A stretch of DNA of 64,000 nucleotides. Origin: Bagarius yarrelli. Taxonomy: Eukaryota > Chordata > Actinopteri > Siluriformes > Sisoridae. The translations under genes were made by a program, and so were the position numbers. The first letter of the stretch is position 1. Every line of letters starts with the position of its first letter. Under the pieces are notes generated by a model. The model was not told where the DNA came from and did no database searches. It saw only the letters and a list, made by a program, of their open reading frames with translations. The stretch covers positions 1,578,741 to 1,642,740 of the forward strand of contig VCAZ01000014.1 of NCBI GenBank assembly GCA_005784505.1, written 5' to 3'. Of this stretch, positions 45,598 to 49,975 are shown one piece after another.

Positions 45598-46687
45598 TGT
45601 TTATTTATTGTTTGCAATAGCCCAAGAATAAAGTCAAGTGGTAGCTGTATGTAAAGAAATATGTAAATGTAAACGATATCCTTCGAGCTTTCGATAGCTC
45701 AGTTGGTCGAGCGAAGGACTGTAGTTGACTGATACGAAAAAGACCGTGGTTCGATTTCCATCATCACCAAGCCACCACTGTTGGGCCCCTAAGCAGGGCC
45801 CTTAACCTCCAATTGCTTAGATACATTTTAGTCACTCTGGATAAGGATGTCTGCTAAATGCTGTAAATGTAAATATCTTATCTTAACTTCTTATAATTCT
45901 GTGATGGTTTTTTTTCAAATGTTTTGACTATATTTTCATATTAATTCAACTTTATTATTGAAGAATTTTGTCCTCTCAATCTTGTAATTTTGACTTTACT
46001 CTCAAGGAATTACCACCAATTCATTTAAGGAATTATCCTTGTTATTTAAATTTGTTATTTTTTTCATGGTACTTTAACTCAGTCGAAGATAAAAAAAAAT
46101 TAAAATCCCACAATAACTGTATATATTGCTTTATTGATTATTTTCCAATAACAGCACAACCCAAAGTGCATTCTTTTATTTTTTTACTCGAATAATTGCT
46201 GTTATCTGAGTAATGCAGAAGGCAAGGAGCCGCTTGTACATGCAAAATTCAATAAAGAACAATTAAGACATTGATGATTATGAATATATATCATTGATGA
46301 TATAATTATTTGTTTTATTTATCTGTGTGTGTAGAATGGCCTGAGTTTGTGGGCAGTTACGCGTCCTGGTGGGCGTCTCACGTCCTGGACTGGCTTCGAT
46401 TTGGCCAGAAGCTGCTGGTGCTTCATTATGAAGAGCTGCAGGAGTCACTGGTACCCAGGCTTCGCTCGGTAATCGCATTTCTCAACGTCAGCACCAGCGA
46501 GGAACGGCTGCTCTGTGCCGAAACCAACAAAGACGGCCATTTTAAACGCTCCGGTGCTCACCGGCCGACCTTCGACCCCTTCACCCCGGACATGAGGCAC
46601 CTGATAGACAGTTATATTAAAGTGGTGGATCAGGCACTTAGGGACAGCAACTACAGCGGGTTGCCTCAGGAGTACCTCCCAAGATGA
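24567..46687 (+). CDS. wscd1: WSCD1 orthologue: Golgi WSC-domain sialate O-sulfotransferase (spliced CDS, 8 exons)
   Basis: Joining 24567-24972, 25907-26021, 30145-30329, 37480-37601, 38687-38858, 41414-41578, 44834-45034 and 46335-46687 gives 1719 nt, or 572 residues, close to the roughly 575 of mammalian WSCD1. All internal junctions are GT-AG and phase-consistent. The N-terminus MAKPFYRLQRFLRRTQ and one membrane span (about 17-35) make a type II Golgi protein. WSC domain 1 spans about 138-226, with eight Cys (141, 167, 171, 187, 189, 203, 207, 215). WSC domain 2 spans about 241-331, with six Cys. The sulfotransferase domain follows, with a PAPS 5'-phosphosulfate loop SFPGAGNTW (355-363) and a 3'-phosphate region LLIRNPYRS (423-431). 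N-glycosylation sequons are at 250, 263, 312, 506 and 561. The N-terminal exon favours WSCD1 over WSCD2. I cannot tell which teleost duplicate this is. The family is reported to sulfate sialic acids using PAPS. Confidence 0.95.
25040..25479. repeat. Pogo-like MITE family, copy 2, in intron 2
   Basis: TTCTTAAGGAGAAAATGTGT matches the 36.48 kb copy (TTCTTATGAGAAAATTTGT), and the right end ATGCTGAAGTTCCACTG plus TA matches the 6.56 kb end. The left terminus is not defined. It fills about half of the 934-nt intron. Confidence 0.55.
25907..26021 (+). CDS. wscd1: wscd1 exon 3: first half of WSC domain 1
   Basis: The acceptor ...CATGAAG has a weak pyrimidine tract, and the donor is GAAAG/GTACTG. 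The exon enters in phase 1 and leaves in phase 2, coding residues 136-173 with split Ser174. It carries the WSC opening TYIGCF (137-142), then LKG, FYDFRKMT and the CQDTC pair (167, 171). Confidence 0.93.
26049..26107. repeat. (AT)n microsatellite
   Basis: A run of about 58 nt of AT lies 28 nt after the exon 3 donor. Confidence 0.95.
26108..26649. other. Intron 3, no recognised feature
   Basis: Nothing beyond an A-run at 26268-26282 is recognised. Confidence 0.45.
26754..27407 (-). mobile_element. CTAGCATAGC family, copy 1, inserted in a SINE
   Basis: It shares AGTTTATTTACAGTG at the start, CTATAAATACAC-type sequence mid-way, and AGCTAGCATAGCTTAGCCTA + GACACAAAAC near the end with 39.47-39.9 kb, and partly with 48.03-48.28 kb. 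The A-rich AAACATAAAACAAG tail and lack of a coding frame suggest a non-autonomous element. The class is unknown. Confidence 0.65.
26823..26987. repeat. 15-copy 11-bp array (GCAGGAACATA)
   Basis: Fifteen essentially identical 11-bp units lie inside the CTAGCATAGC element. Since 11 is not a multiple of three, all three minus frames stay open and give the same 11-residue peptide period. Confidence 0.95.
27496..27929. other. Intron 3, no recognised feature
   Basis: No gene, RNA or repeat family is recognised in this AT-rich stretch. Confidence 0.45.
27930..27994. repeat. Compound (AT)n(AC)n microsatellite
   Basis: About 20 nt of AT is followed directly by about 44 nt of AC. Confidence 0.95.
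28440..28530 (-). repeat. SINE-A fragment
   Basis: GGGGCCTTGCTCAAGGGCCC + AGCAGTGGC with CTGGTGCTATAGTTCAAAC marks an antisense central piece. Confidence 0.75.
28575..28757 (+). repeat. SINE-A copy
   Basis: CTAGCGCAGTGGGTTATGG head, GAGTTCGATTCCAAGCACC, GAGCAAGGCCCTTAACCTTC and GGGCGTCTGCCAAATAGTG tail are in sense order. Confidence 0.9.
28925..29480. other. Candidate conserved non-coding element in intron 3
   Basis: This GC-balanced block of about 550 nt holds no repeats. It contains two RFX X-box-like half sites (GTTGCCATGGAAAT near 29120 and GGTTGCCTAGAGA near 29322), a TGATTGATGC (PBX/HOX-like) and CAGCTG E-boxes. A 104-codon open frame at 28933-29247 has no recognisable domain. A regulatory role is inference only. 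Confidence 0.35.
29715..29768 (+). repeat. SINE-A head only
   Basis: GGTAGCTCAATGGTTAAGGT + GTTGGACTGCTAATAGGAAG stops abruptly where the AAACAT array begins. Confidence 0.75.
29766..30045. repeat. AAACATAAA-type low-complexity array
   Basis: Degenerate AAACATAAAACAAACATG units run for 280 nt and end about 100 nt before the exon 4 acceptor. They resemble the tails of the CTAGCATAGC family at 27.25-27.4 kb. Confidence 0.8.
30145..30329 (+). CDS. wscd1: wscd1 exon 4: second half of WSC domain 1
   Basis: The acceptor is TTTATTTACAG and the donor GGAGAT/GTAAGT. It codes residues 174-235 plus one base of Tyr236. It includes YAGLEYGSECYCGNRI (178-193), ECNLDCKGEKGAVCGG (202-217) and the closing RLSVYKV (220-226). 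All remaining WSC1 cysteines (187, 189, 203, 207, 215) are here. Confidence 0.96.
30455..30838. repeat. Repeat scraps including GATCATTTGGTACCGG duplicate
   Basis: A short antisense SINE-A tail (TTTACGGCATTTGTCAGACG, about 30463-30497) is followed by GATCATTTGGTACCGG twice (30518-30533 and 30540-30555) and GACTGCAAAGAAAGAAAAAA, which looks like a transposon end. Confidence 0.5.
30839..31147 (-). repeat. Repeat-B, antisense copy
   Basis: ATTCGGGGTCACAGGGATCT, GGCCGGCCCATCACAGGGCC and GAACATGCAAACTCCACACA are in antisense order. The B-box segment is replaced by a degraded SINE-like end (CTAACCACTAAGCCACC). Confidence 0.88.
31148..31925. other. Intron 4, no recognised feature
   Basis: Only minor ATTC repeats at 31730-31755 are seen. 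Confidence 0.45.
31927..32105 (+). repeat. SINE-A copy
   Basis: GTGGTTAAGGTGTTGGAATG, GGGTTTCGATCCCAG, GAGCAAGGCCCTTAACCCAC and GTTAGTCGCTTTGGATAAGG are in sense order, with a G-run insertion (GGGGTGGGGGGG) in the body. Confidence 0.9.
32160..32320 (-). repeat. SINE-A copy
   Basis: ACGCCATTTGGCAGACGTCC, CCAAAGCGACTTACATTTTA and AAGGGCCTTGCTCAGGGGCC are present. Together with the preceding sense copy it forms a tail-to-tail pair. Confidence 0.9.
32505..32620 (-). repeat. Antisense retroposon 3' end
   Basis: AATACTTTTATTGTCGTTGT and AGTGATTTCGCTGAC resemble the TTTATTGTCATT-type ends at 1.7, 45.34 and 51.65 kb. Confidence 0.5.
32826..32860. repeat. (CA)n microsatellite
   Basis: It is a CA run of about 35 nt in intron 4. 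Confidence 0.95.
33272..33304. repeat. (GT)n microsatellite
   Basis: It is a GT run of about 33 nt next to the candidate conserved block. Confidence 0.95.
33305..33600. other. Candidate conserved non-coding element in intron 4
   Basis: It is repeat-free. It contains ATATTTGCAAATATG (a palindromic octamer-type POU site) near 33358, GTCATGTCATGTC, and CTGTGATTGAATCAAC near 33545. It ends where Tc1 flanking sequence begins. Its regulatory nature is unproven. Confidence 0.35.
33776..35262 (-). mobile_element. Tc1-like transposon with about 200-nt inverted ends
   Basis: The ends TACAATAAAAGGGGAAAAA (left) and the complement of TTTTCCCCCTTTACTGTA (right) begin long inverted repeats. The shared internal phrases are TGATTTGATTCCCTGTTTA / TTTGATCCCCTGCTGATTT and AGAGATGGAATAACATCAGA / AGAGACAGAATAACAACAAA. 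The length is 1487 bp including the TA flanks, usual for fish Tc1 elements. It sits in intron 4, antisense to wscd1. Confidence 0.92.
34058..34895 (-). pseudogene. Broken Tc1-like transposase
   Basis: On the minus strand the start MAKTKDLSKDVRDKIVDLYK gives the DNA-binding N-terminus. A later frame has the first catalytic Asp in CSDETKSELFG. Another frame has the second Asp in QHDNDPKHKA and the Glu in PNLNPIENLW, so the DDE triad is spread over at least three disrupted frames. It cannot make an intact transposase. Confidence 0.9.
35263..35714. other. Intron 4, no recognised feature
   Basis: No gene, RNA or repeat family is recognised in this AT-rich stretch. Confidence 0.45.
35715..36230 (-). 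repeat. Antisense retroposon end with an internal minisatellite
   Basis: CCTTTATTTGTCACATAGAC and CAGTGAATTTCTTTGTATAT, then GTATTGCTCAAGGACCCAAC and CCATTTGAGCCACCACTG, follow the layout of a known-type teleost retroposon with a tRNA-like head at its far end. The head-proximal segment has been amplified (next entry). Confidence 0.75.
35855..36200. repeat. Minisatellite of GGGGCTTGAACCCAGGTCTT units
   Basis: GGGGCTTGAACCCAGGTCTT + CCTGGTCTTCAGATCAACAA + CTCAGG(CTAGYGGTGGT) recurs about seven times in 33- to 62-nt steps. It arose from the B-box-like end of the retroposon. Confidence 0.85.
36300..36583. repeat. Pogo-like MITE family, copy 3
   Basis: GGTAATTTTTTTAAATGTCT, TTAATTCTTATGAGAAAATT and the right end TTTGCAAAGATTCCGCTG align with the 6.3 and 25.1 kb copies. 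The left end is not seen. Confidence 0.5.
36584..37479. other. End of intron 4, no recognised feature
   Basis: The stretch is AT-rich. A long T-rich tract (37438-37478) forms the exon 5 acceptor. Confidence 0.5.
37480..37601 (+). CDS. wscd1: wscd1 exon 5: first half of WSC domain 2
   Basis: The acceptor is TTTTTCAG, and the donor ACAAG/GTGCTA is weak (GTGC) but keeps the phase. It codes the rest of Tyr236 to Lys276: YRGCFRRPENTS (241-252) opens WSC2 and CIEAC (269-273) supplies its second and third cysteines. Sequons are at Asn250 and Asn263. Confidence 0.93.
37635..38300 (+). repeat. TGTGCACAGGGACATTGTCA family, copy 1, in intron 5
   Basis: ACCAAAAGTATTCAGGACAC at the left, GAGGTTTGGGGTTCAGTCAG, GTGCACAGGGACATTGTCAT + GCTGGAACAGG, and GGACATTTTGGTCATATAGT at the right form a set recurring at 43.12-43.45, 49.04-49.34 and 58.08-58.3 kb. 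It is a non-coding DNA repeat whose class I cannot name. An hAT-like MITE is nested in its left part. Confidence 0.7.
37737..37928 (+). mobile_element. hAT-like foldback MITE with 8-bp target duplication
   Basis: GTGTCCAAACTCGGTCCTGG at the left and GTCCTGGAGAGACGGTGTCT on the minus strand at the right are inverted copies, with GCAGAGTTTAGCTCCAA mirrored by GGAGCTAAACTCTGC. CACTAGAT flanks both sides (37729-37736 and 37929-37936), the 8-bp duplication expected of hAT elements. Confidence 0.88.
38335..38560. other. Candidate conserved non-coding element in intron 5
   Basis: It has homeodomain-type cores TCAATTAATGC and TAATCAATTGTG (38427-38445), GCTAATGC and ATCAATTGATTGTCAACC (38519-38536), separated by a GC-rich stretch (AGAACCCGCGGCGAGACG). 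It is repeat-free and sits just upstream of exon 6. Confidence 0.4.
38687..38858 (+). CDS. wscd1: wscd1 exon 6: second half of WSC domain 2
   Basis: The acceptor is TCTCTCATTAG and the donor GTGCAGG/GTAAAA. It codes residues 277-333 plus one base of Asp334: EFPLA (277-281), ECFCGY (287-292), Cys308, sequon Asn312, then VYQTPVQ (327-333), a WSCD signature linking WSC2 to the catalytic domain. The last two cysteines present in WSC1 have no counterpart here. Confidence 0.95.
39030..39210 (-). repeat. SINE-A copy, good antisense example
   Basis: TAGCATTTGGCAGACGTCCT, AAGGGCCTTGCTCAGGGGCC, GGGAATCGAACCCACAATC and CACCTTAACCATGAGCCAC show tail, core, B-box and A-box in reverse. Confidence 0.92.
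39455..39905 (-). mobile_element. CTAGCATAGC family, copy 2
   Basis: CAAGGTGCAGTTTATTTACA, GGACAAACACAAGGGCTATA and AGCTAGCTAGCATAGCTTAG + CCTAGACATAAAATAATAAA are shared with copy 1. Read on minus, AATAAACTGCACCTTGGGTT forms the 3' end. Confidence 0.7.
40020..41146. mobile_element. DNA element with TAAGTCCTGTCCC inverted ends and a YY1 site
   Basis: The left end TAAGTCCTGTCCCAGAACCC and the complement of the right end, TAAGGTCCTGTCCCAATACC, are inverted repeats about 1.1 kb apart. Inside is AAAATGGCGGCGCTG (40338-40352), a strong YY1-type site often found in promoter-bearing transposons. No transposase is seen. A SINE-A copy is nested at 40108-40270. Confidence 0.65.
40108..40270 (-). repeat. 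SINE-A copy nested in the DNA element
   Basis: GGCAGATGTCCTTATCCAGA, AAGGGCCTTGCTCAGGGGCC and CACCTTAACCATTGCGC are in antisense order. Confidence 0.9.
41147..41413. other. End of intron 6
   Basis: No feature other than the acceptor GTTCTTCACGCAG of exon 7 is seen. Confidence 0.5.
41414..41578 (+). CDS. wscd1: wscd1 exon 7: PAPS-binding loop of the sulfotransferase
   Basis: The donor is ACAGAG/GTAAAC. It codes Asp334 to Arg388 plus one base of Gly389. RCTERRFLP (336-344) leads into VALSSFPGAGNTW (351-363), the 5'-phosphosulfate-binding loop. RHLIELATGFYTGSYYFDG (365-383) is nearly invariant in the family. Confidence 0.97.
41600..41960 (-). repeat. Interspersed repeat shared with 20.05-20.34 kb
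   Basis: CGTTTATTTCTATAGCGCTT at the left is the usual antisense start. On minus, TTTGAGGATGTCAGCAGGAT, GATTATAGAAAGGACACTGC and TCATAATCACACTACC match the 20.1 kb copy almost base for base. Confidence 0.8.
42115..42232 (-). repeat. SINE-A head-side fragment
   Basis: GGAGCTGGGAATTGAACACC and CAACACCTTAACCACAGTGC represent only the head and adjacent body in antisense. Confidence 0.8.
42355..42600 (+). pseudogene. RTE-like LINE ORF2 C-terminal scrap
   Basis: AGATGGTTTGGACATGCACA (RWFGHAQ-type), GGAGGATGTTGGAAATGGAG (RRMLEME) and GAGTGAAGAGGATGCAGGGG ... GATGATTCGCTGTGG correspond to the ORF2 tail seen at 13.4 and 23.5 kb. It is 5'-truncated and frameshifted and ends in AAAGAAGAAG. Confidence 0.8.
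42730..42885 (+). repeat. SINE-A copy, left member of an inverted pair
   Basis: GGGCCCCTGAGCAAGGCCCT and GTACGTCACTTTGGATAAGG are present. The head is shortened and the B-box is lost. Confidence 0.88.
42886..43010 (-). repeat. SINE-A copy, right member of an inverted pair
   Basis: AATTAGGGTTAAGGCCCTTG and AGGAATCAAACCCCAGTCTT directly follow the tail of the sense copy, so the two form an inverted pair joined at their tails. Confidence 0.88.
43120..43450 (+). repeat. TGTGCACAGGGACATTGTCA family, copy 2, internally deleted
   Basis: GAGATCAGAGACTAATATTG + AGGTGAAGAGGTCTGGGGTT and CAGGCGGGGTTCCAGTTCAT match, and ATAAAGACATTCCAGACAAC follows. The diagnostic GTGCACAGGGACATTG segment is missing here. 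Confidence 0.6.
43768..43952 (+). mobile_element. hAT-like MITE, second copy, with 8-bp target duplication
   Basis: The left end CACAGGTGTCAAACTGTCC and the complement of the right end CAGACATGTCAAACTCAGTT form an inverted repeat. GTCCTGCAGAGTTTAGAG matches the 37.7 kb copy. CTCTACAG flanks both sides (43760-43767 and 43953-43960). Confidence 0.85.
43961..44267. other. Intron 7, no recognised feature
   Basis: No gene, RNA or repeat family is recognised in this AT-rich stretch. Confidence 0.45.
44268..44700. repeat. GATCAACCGATA family, copy 3 (best preserved)
   Basis: AAAGATCGACCGATCTTTGG, TTATGTGAGCGATAACAGAT and AGTTCCGATATTTAATTATT open it, and GGTATTACAAAACCGATATC + TGATATTTC closes it with AGATTATCGATCGATATTTA. 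A short AT palindrome lies at 44489-44510. Confidence 0.7.
44834..45034 (+). CDS. wscd1: wscd1 exon 8: 3'-phosphate-binding region
   Basis: The acceptor is CTTCTGTTCAG and the donor AGCAAGG/GTATTT. It codes Gly389 to Lys455 plus one base of Glu456. FKGEKDYW, RTICVKTHESG (401-411), then AVLLIRNPYRSLMAEFNRK (421-439) hold the Arg-Asn-Pro-Tyr and Ser positions expected to contact the PAPS 3'-phosphate, by analogy with other sulfotransferases. It is GC-rich in third positions compared with the flanking introns. Confidence 0.97.
45270..45620. repeat. AAT array, antisense retroposon end and (GT)n
   Basis: A degenerate (AAT)n lies at 45283-45335. GTCTTTATTGTTATTGCACA + AGGGAGTACAACAAAACTGT is a TTTATTGTCATT-type end. 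A (GT)n run occupies about 45562-45595. Confidence 0.7.
45688..45760 (+). pseudogene. tRNA-Tyr(GTA)-like pseudogene fused to a SINE body
   Basis: CTTTCGATAGCTCAGTTGGT + CGAGCGAAGGACTGTAG follows the 5' half of vertebrate tRNA-Tyr: acceptor strand at 45688-45694, A-box TAGCTCAGTTGGT at 45695-45707, and anticodon GTA at 45721-45723. TTGACTGATAC after the anticodon resembles the usual tRNA-Tyr intron start, and GTGGTTCGATTTCC is the T-loop/B-box. The 3' acceptor strand is missing, so it is not a functional tRNA. Confidence 0.75.
45755..45875 (+). repeat. SINE-A body attached to the tRNA-Tyr-like head
   Basis: CATCACCAAGCCACCACTGT, GCAGGGCCCTTAACCTCC and GTCACTCTGGATAAGGATGT + CTGCTAAATGCTGTAAATG are the usual SINE-A body and tail. 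Only the head differs from other copies. Confidence 0.9.
45876..46334. other. End of intron 8, no recognised feature
   Basis: It is AT-rich sequence leading into the acceptor TCTGTGTGTGTAG. Confidence 0.5.
46335..46687 (+). CDS. wscd1: wscd1 exon 9: C-terminal sulfotransferase segment and stop
   Basis: It codes Glu456 to Arg572 and TGA at 46685-46687. EWPEFVGSYASWWASHVLDW (456-475), LLVLHYEEL (482-490), FLNVS with sequon Asn506, RLLCAE (513-518), DGHFKRSG (522-529) and the end LPQEYLPR (565-572) follow the family's C-terminal pattern closely. GC content is well above the surrounding sequence. Confidence 0.97.
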
Positions 46688-46955
46688 TGAGGGTTCCATT
46701 CCAGGTGAGATTTAGGTTTCCATCAAATTTAAATTAAGGGCTTTATTCAGGAGAAACATTGCTTCAGTTCTTGAAGCTTTATCAGGATTTGATGTTTCTG
46801 TTCCAGTTTAAAGCTTTGGCAGGAAGCAGAATTCCATCAGACGTAATGTTGCGGTGATGATTCATTAAACATTTCAGTATTTGACCAAGTGTCTGTAGTG
46901 TGTATGCCATTTTGTAATGTTTGATTTAATAAACTTTGCTTAGCCTCCAAAATGT
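46688..46955 (+). other. wscd1: wscd1 3' UTR
   Basis: It is a short, plain 3' UTR of roughly 270 nt with no recognised repeat. A cleavage site some 15-25 nt after the AATAAA is assumed. Confidence 0.65.
46928..46933 (+). terminator. Poly(A) signal AATAAA of wscd1
   Basis: This canonical hexamer lies 241 nt after the stop codon and is followed by a TGTTTGTGTG-rich downstream element at 46951-46962. Confidence 0.75.
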
Positions 46956-47067
46956 TTGTGTGATTAGACTAGATTTGTCCATTTTCAATTAAAAATGTGA
47001 TGTCAGCTGACTGCTATAAAGATTTATACAGAAAAAAGACAAAAAAAAATACAAATAGGGTGTGTAA

Positions 47068-47300
47068 GGTAAAGATCAACCGATACTGATTTATTGAAAC
47101 GATACCGATACCTGTAAGCGATAACTGATATATAGAACCGATATTAATTTATGGTTTTACTTCTGATTTTAACAAGACCGTCATTTTACTCACTCACAAC
47201 CAACTCTAATTTCTCCATCGATATAAATAGAGAAGTCTGAAACCAAAGGACATAAAAAAATTAAATGGAAAAAACTGCATAAAGATTTGATCAGGTAAAC
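47068..47300. repeat. GATCAACCGATA family, copy 4
   Basis: AAAGATCAACCGATACTGAT, GTAAGCGATAACTGATATAT + AGAACCGATATTAATTTATG and AAGGAACATAAATGATTCAT align with copy 3. The closing CGATATC end is missing. Confidence 0.65.
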
Positions 47301-47384
47301 AAAGGAACATAAATGATTCATTATTACCATATTATTCATTAATACAGTTGAATTTGAAAAAGTCTTGTTACTTTAGTGTTGTAA

Positions 47385-47780
47385 CGACACACCAGACTGG
47401 AGAAATAGATAGTTAAAGCCCCAACGGTTGCTTTGATGGACCAGACAGGTTAAACTGTAGTAAGCGTCTCTGTAGAAGGGATAGCTTGGAGATCAGGAAC
47501 CAGAGGAGACACCGGAAACTCAAGAGAGGAGGAACAGGACCAGGAGCTGAGTAACCAGAAGCGAGGGAAGCCGACGTCAGAGGATGTAGGTAGGGAGAAC
47601 CTACATTCTCCAACGTCTTCAACGGGCACCAGACTTGGAGGATGTTAGGTAGGGAGAAGCGGTTGGAGTAGGAGTTCGTTGCATGCAGTTAGAAATTACA
47701 CACAGAGTTTAGCATATCCGTAAACAGACACGAGTCCAGACCCCAACCGAAGGTCAGGCGTACAGTTCAATAAGGAAGTC
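47385..47780. other. Unclassified GC-richer block downstream of wscd1
   Basis: AACGACACACCAGACTGGAG, GGGCACCAGACTTGGAGGAT and GGTAGGGAGAA (twice, 47591 and 47651) suggest an old mobile element with internal duplications. There is no coding frame. Confidence 0.3.
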
Positions 47781-48029
47781 AAGGGGAGTGAACGTGATTA
47801 AGAAATGAGTGAAAAGGAAGTAGCATAAGAGTTGATGATATGTTAAGTAAAGTATTGCAGTCAATAGTTAAATAAGTTTGTCCCAAAAAAAGAACAGATG
47901 CTGTTATAAAACTTTTTTATGTTTTAAAACTACTTGATGAAAGGTTTTAATCAGAGTTCAGTGTATAAATCGATTTTAATCAAATGAAGTACTTTTTACC
48001 CGTAAGCACTGTTGTTAGTTTGTCCAGTA

Positions 48030-48285
48030 ATCCAGTTAAGTCTAGTCTAGTTCATGTTTGTTGTTTTGCTTAGTGTGTTTATGTACAGTAGTCAAGTTAA
48101 GTTTAGTTTACATTTCTGTTCACTTTGTAAATAAACTGCACCCTGGGTTCTCAATATACACCTCGCCACGGTGGAAAACCACACTGAACCATGAACATGA
48201 ACATGAACTTTAGCCTTGACAAGAACTCACCTCAGTGGTACAACAAACTAGCTAGCATAGCTTAGCCTAGCCATAAAACAGTGTT
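48030..48285 (+). repeat. CTAGCATAGC family, copy 3, rearranged
   Basis: GTTAAGTCTAGTCTAGTTCA and AATAAACTGCACCCTGGGTT (sense) are followed by AACATGAACATGAACTTTAG + CCTTGACAAGAACTCACC and AGCTAGCATAGCTTAGCCTA in the opposite orientation, so this copy is a partly inverted fusion of two pieces of the family. Confidence 0.65.
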
Positions 48286-49030
48286 ACAGGGAGATGGGGG
48301 GAAAAGGTCAAATAAATCAGTATAAATATATAGAATTCATTTTCTCATGCAATTTTTTCACAGTAAAAGTAAAAACTTTTTTTTGAGCTCTTACTGTGAG
48401 AAAATATAATCGAAACTGCATGCATTGACCCTGCAATGCATGAGGTGAGGAAAATGACCTTAGCTTTATTATCATACTAAAACTATTTAATGAAAACATG
48501 AACAGGATGTACTACAGCAATTAAAAACAATTAAAAAAATATTTTTGTTTTAATGTTTTTATTTTTAGAATCAGATTTTGTCTGAAGTGAATAAAACAGC
48601 ATGAATTTGGGTGATTAGGAAAAGTGCTTAAAGGCTATGGTAACACTAAATCAATCAATAAATCAATTAACAACTTATAAGAGAGAACCATGCTGTATGT
48701 TCTGTATGCCTGTAAACTGGTGGTTCTTTTATTTGCTTCACAAACATCCCAGAGAACCGTTATGTTGATTTAACCTACTTAGTTCTCTTCAAACGCAATC
48801 TGGACCTCTTTAATAAACAGACCGGCACTAGCATCCTGCTAATCCTCACTAAGCAGATTAGCCTGATGTCACTCCAGGTCCAGATGTGTTTAGGTTTTAG
48901 GTCAGGGAGCACAGCTGCATAGACACAGATCAGGTTCTGTGTAACAGCGGGGAGATTGTAGATTTATAAATTACGTAAAGTCCAGGGGACTACAATAATT
49001 AAAGACATGGTTAAAGAGCTGGTTAGCCAA
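48286..49030. other. Gene-free stretch
   Basis: Nothing specific is recognised here. Confidence 0.45.
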
Positions 49031-49034
49031 ACAT

Positions 49035-49345
49035 CTGATCCTAAAGCGAGAATAGGATTGGATCATTCAGTCACAGTAATATTAAGGAGATCAGACACTG
49101 ATGTTGAAGTGAGGAGGTCTGGGGTTCAGTTGGGGTTCCAGTTCATCCCAAAGGTGTTTAGTTTAAAGACGTTGAATTGGTTCTTCATGAAGCTCAGAGG
49201 GTTTTGTGCACAGAGACATTGTCATACTGGGACAGGGTTTGGGAAACTTATTTCCAGTAAAGAAAGAATAGAATGCTACAAGATATTCTAGATAACTGTG
49301 TGAGGGGAAGGTACGCTAATGTGGGTGGTCTGATAAGGTGTCCAG
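49035..49345 (+). repeat. TGTGCACAGGGACATTGTCA family, copy 3
   Basis: GATTGGATCATTCAGTCACA, GAGGAGGTCTGGGGTTCAGT, TTTGTGCACAGAGACATTGT + CATACTGGGACAGG and TAAGGTGTCCAGAAACTTAC are the family's landmarks in order. Confidence 0.75.
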
Positions 49346-49358
49346 AAACTTACTGGGG

Positions 49359-49545
49359 AAGTGGTGGCTCATGTTTAAAGTGTTGGATTACCAACTTGAA
49401 AGTTGTGGGTTCAATTCCCAGCTCCACCAAGCCACAACTGTTGGGCCCCTGAGCAAGGCCCTCAACTCCCAATTGCTCAGTTGTATATAGAGATAAATGT
49501 AAGTCGCTTTGGATAAGGGTGTCTGCCAAAATGCTGTAAATGTAT
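49359..49545 (+). repeat. SINE-A, near full length
   Basis: A-box-like GGTGGCTCATG, B-box GGGTTCAATTCCCAG, CCACCAAGCCACAACTG, GAGCAAGGCCCTCAACTCCC, GTAAGTCGCTTTGGATAAGG, and GTCTGCCAAAATGCTGTAAA tail. This copy defines the family layout used throughout. Confidence 0.93.
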
Positions 49546-49975
49546 TGGTCAAATAGTGTATGTGGCATGGAATCCTGGGTAATTGCAGTACAATAGACTG
49601 TCTTAGTCTTTAGGTCTTGTTATTATGCAGATTAGATTCTTCAGTAAATTACTACAAACTAAATTGTAGTTTTTTAAACGATCTGATGGATCAAAACTGG
49701 AACTGATAATCAGAAAAGCTGTTCTATTTTGGAAAGGCAGGTGGTGGGATCTGAATGCAGTGTTAGAGAATAACGCAGCTGGGTAGACAGTAGGGGTGTG
49801 GATATCACTTCAGAATGGAATTATACAGCGTGCATAATAAGAGAACAACAACCCAGTGCTTCAACTCGTAAAACAGCGGAAAATTGAATACATTACTGCG
49901 ATGGAGCTATTTTAAGACGTGATGATGTGAGTCTGAAAAAAAATTATTAAAACACGAAGACATGCCTTCTCCACT
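49546..49975. other. Gene-free stretch
   Basis: Nothing specific is recognised here. Confidence 0.45.

Noticed and set aside
45688..45760. A functional tRNA-Tyr gene
   Set aside because: The 3' acceptor strand and a proper 3' anticodon stem are missing, and SINE body sequence follows directly.
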